The translations under genes were made by a program, and so were the position numbers. From Shewanella sp. ANA-3 (GTDB lineage: Bacteria > Pseudomonadota > Gammaproteobacteria > Enterobacterales > Shewanellaceae), in NCBI RefSeq assembly GCF_000203935.1, contig NC_008577.1, forward strand, positions 1,240,001-1,304,000: a stretch of DNA of 64,000 bases, in the 5' to 3' direction. Positions 62,442 to 64,000 of this stretch are shown here, one piece after another (the first letter of the stretch is position 1; every line of letters starts with the position of its first letter). The notes below the pieces were generated by a model. That model worked only from the letters and a program-made list of their open reading frames with translations. It searched no databases and had not been told where the DNA came from.

Positions 62442-64000
62442 CTGTTATTTCCGCTGATAGCTGTGATAGCACTTGTTTTGCCGCCGATTCTACCTTAGTT
62501 AGCTCATCAAGTAACTCTAGTATTTCCGGTTCGAGATCTTCGACACGAGCATCTCGTTTCAATGCCGATTCAATCTCTTGGCATAATCGCTGTGTGGTCG
62601 GTACTCCGCAATAGCAACTGGCTCCATGGAGTTTGTGGATAGTGGTGAGCATAGTCGCTTGATCGTTCTGACTCAGCGCCGTCTCAATTGCCGAGACCGT
62701 TTGTGGCAAGGAATCCAATAACATGCGCAACATATCTAAGGCTAAATCCGACTTATGGTTGGCTTGGGTTAAGCAAAGATCCCAGTTGAGGGTGTGTAAA
62801 TCGAAGTGGGTGAACTTGGGCCGAGTGATCCAGCGGTTTATTTCCGCTTTGAGGGCGGCTTCATCTATGGGCTTAGGCAAGTAACCATCCATGCCGCTGC
62901 CTAAAATCAGCTCTCGTTCCTCGGCAATCGCGTGGGCGGTCACGGCAATAATGGGCGTGTTGCGGTTCATCGACCCTTGGCGGATTTGCTTGGTGGCGCT
63001 GATGCCGTCGGTGCCCGGCATCTGGATATCCATAAAGATAAGGTCAAAGGTGCGACTCTTGGCTTGTTTGACGGCTTCTTCACCGCTGTTAACGGCGATG
63101 ACGGTCGTCACTAACTCGTTAAGCAGCGTATCAATCAGTTTTAAATTGGCAAAGTTATCATCCACCGCCAACACCGTAAGGGATTGGCGCGCGGCGGGGA
63201 CGGTAATCGCCACGGGAGGTAAAATGTCATATTCCATTGGTGGATAGAGCATATTACGCGCCAATTGATGTTCACTCACCGGCAGTGACAACACCACATC
63301 GGCATTGGGGCGAATAAACTGGCTTAGTACTTCCTGCTCTTGGCAATCGAACAGCACGATCAAGCAATCTGTTTTACTCTTAGCTTGATTTAAGGTGCTG
63401 ACCAATTGATTCGGATTGCTAAATCCATGGCAACTCAACAGCACATAATCGAACTGATGCTCAGTGGTCGAGAGCGTCGTCAGCAAGCTCGGAATGTGTT
63501 GATGGTGAGTGACTTTTGTATCCCACTGTTTTAGCTGGCGACTAATAACCGAATGGGTGAGTACTCTGGGCTCATAAAACAGCACGGTTTTATCTTTAAG
63601 CTTTTCAAAGGGTAGCGAATCGCCAATCTGGAATTGACCTAGGCCCAATGGCAGAGTGAACCAGAAGTTAGACCCTTTATCCACCGAAGAGGTAAAGCCA
63701 ATTTGGCCACCCATTTGGTTGACGAGGCGCTTAGTGATGACCAGCCCTAGCCCTGTTCCACCAAAGCGGCGAGAAATCGAGGAGTCCGCTTGGCCAAAGG
63801 CTTGGAACAGGAAGTCCTGTTGGTTTTCATCAATTCCAATGCCGGTATCAATCACATCACAGCGCAGTACCACTTGATCATCGGTCTGGTTTTGTAACTC
63901 TAACTTGACTAACACGCTGCCCGAATCGGTAAACTTGATGGCATTTCCCACTAAGTTATTGATAATTTGGCAAACACGCATAGCATCGCCGTTAACATTG
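62416..64000 (-). CDS. barA: BarA hybrid sensor histidine kinase, 3' part
   Basis: The frame is open to the right edge (preceding codons read NVNGDA before MRVCQIINNLVGNAIKFT), so the N-terminal sensor part is missing and no start is called. In order are the end of the HATPase domain (N box NNLVGNAIKF, G1 DTGIGI, G2 FGGTGLGL), a pseudo-receiver stretch, a receiver domain with acceptor in FDLIFMDIQMPGTDG, and a C-terminal Hpt domain with HKLHGASCYCGV, as in BarA. BarA feeds UvrY (GacA), which controls the Csr small RNAs. It overlaps yjaG by 26 bases. The Hpt motif with two close cysteines is typical of BarA. Confidence 0.88.
   Translation of the reverse strand, partial: NVNGDAMRVCQIINNLVGNAIKFTDSGSVLVKLELQNQTDDQVVLRCDVIDTGIGIDENQQDFLFQAFGQADSSISRRFGGTGLGLVITKRLVNQMGGQIGFTSSVDKGSNFWFTLPLGLGQFQIGDSLPFEKLKDKTVLFYEPRVLTHSVISRQLKQWDTKVTHHQHIPSLLTTLSTTEHQFDYVLLSCHGFSNPNQLVSTLNQAKSKTDCLIVLFDCQEQEVLSQFIRPNADVVLSLPVSEHQLARNMLYPPMEYDILPPVAITVPAARQSLTVLAVDDNFANLKLIDTLLNELVTTVIAVNSGEEAVKQAKSRTFDLIFMDIQMPGTDGISATKQIRQGSMNRNTPIIAVTAHAIAEERELILGSGMDGYLPKPIDEAALKAEINRWITRPKFTHFDLHTLNWDLCLTQANHKSDLALDMLRMLLDSLPQTVSAIETALSQNDQATMLTTIHKLHGASCYCGVPTTQRLCQEIESALKRDARVEDLEPEILELLDELTKVESAAKQVLSQLSAEITDDQKNGLL

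Noticed and set aside
1..64000. CRISPR array, tRNA or rRNA genes, prophage or transposase genes
   Set aside because: No regularly spaced repeats, no tRNA cloverleaf and no phage or transposase protein was recognised on either strand.

Overview
The window reads as a gammaproteobacterial chromosome, most probably Shewanella. Pointers are the gene order glyA, nrdR, ribD, ribE, ribBX, ribH, nusB, thiL, pgpA; a ribBA whose second domain has decayed (the RibBX type described from Shewanella); a secreted PPP-family phosphatase of the Shewanella-like (Shelph) type; a PilY1/TapY2-like pair; many c-di-GMP-type signalling proteins; and a short inverted-repeat element starting TACCAATC. The assignment is by protein and gene-order recognition only.

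Layout. 1-5440: the tip of an unknown gene, a purine permease of the NCS2/AzgA type, a CBS-pair protein, and a two-gene lipid unit (LpxH-like phosphoesterase plus an OlsF-like double acyltransferase). 5440-7070: an accessory pocket with a single promoterless-looking integron gene cassette carrying a Vibrio-repeat-like attC site, then a structured inverted-repeat element. 7090-9900: YjiH-type and DUF998 membrane proteins. 9900-14200: oxygen-independent ubiquinone genes ubiV-ubiU with divergent ubiT, followed by yfhL and trhP; three U32 proteins sit together. 14560-17440: HDOD protein, GGDEF/EAL protein, YbgC-like thioesterase. 17620-22080: a divergent PurA with its own LysR neighbour, a solute-binding protein, OsmC, and a TetR repressor. 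22300-26850: an RND efflux pump under a strong promoter with a palindromic operator. 26960-31000: HD-GYP protein, NYN nuclease, AraC regulator with a divergent MFS exporter. 31040-35320: a second RND pump. 35510-45210: solute-binding protein, secreted phosphatase, orphan PilY1 with a small partner, DsbA-like and MBL-fold proteins with a divergent LysR. 45470-56900: DUF389 protein, ettA, glyA, the riboflavin/nusB/thiL/pgpA block, tandem universal stress protein. 57310-64000: recN with two LexA boxes, AEC transporter, two LysR-type/unknown genes, a 263-bp MITE, YjaG, and the 3' part of barA, which runs off the right edge.

How the parts fit. The ubi genes and trhP/yfhL form an iron-sulfur hydroxylation neighbourhood: UbiU/UbiV/UbiT make quinone without oxygen and TrhP hydroxylates tRNA. 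The rib block makes riboflavin, an important shuttle for this kind of organism; GTP cyclohydrolase II must come from elsewhere because the fused domain here has lost its zinc cysteines. Two RND pumps and an MFS exporter each have local regulators or coupled adaptors. The most accessory-looking material is the lone integron cassette with its VCR-like attC, the structured element beside it, and the MITE near the right end. No CRISPR array, rRNA, tRNA, prophage or transposase gene was seen.
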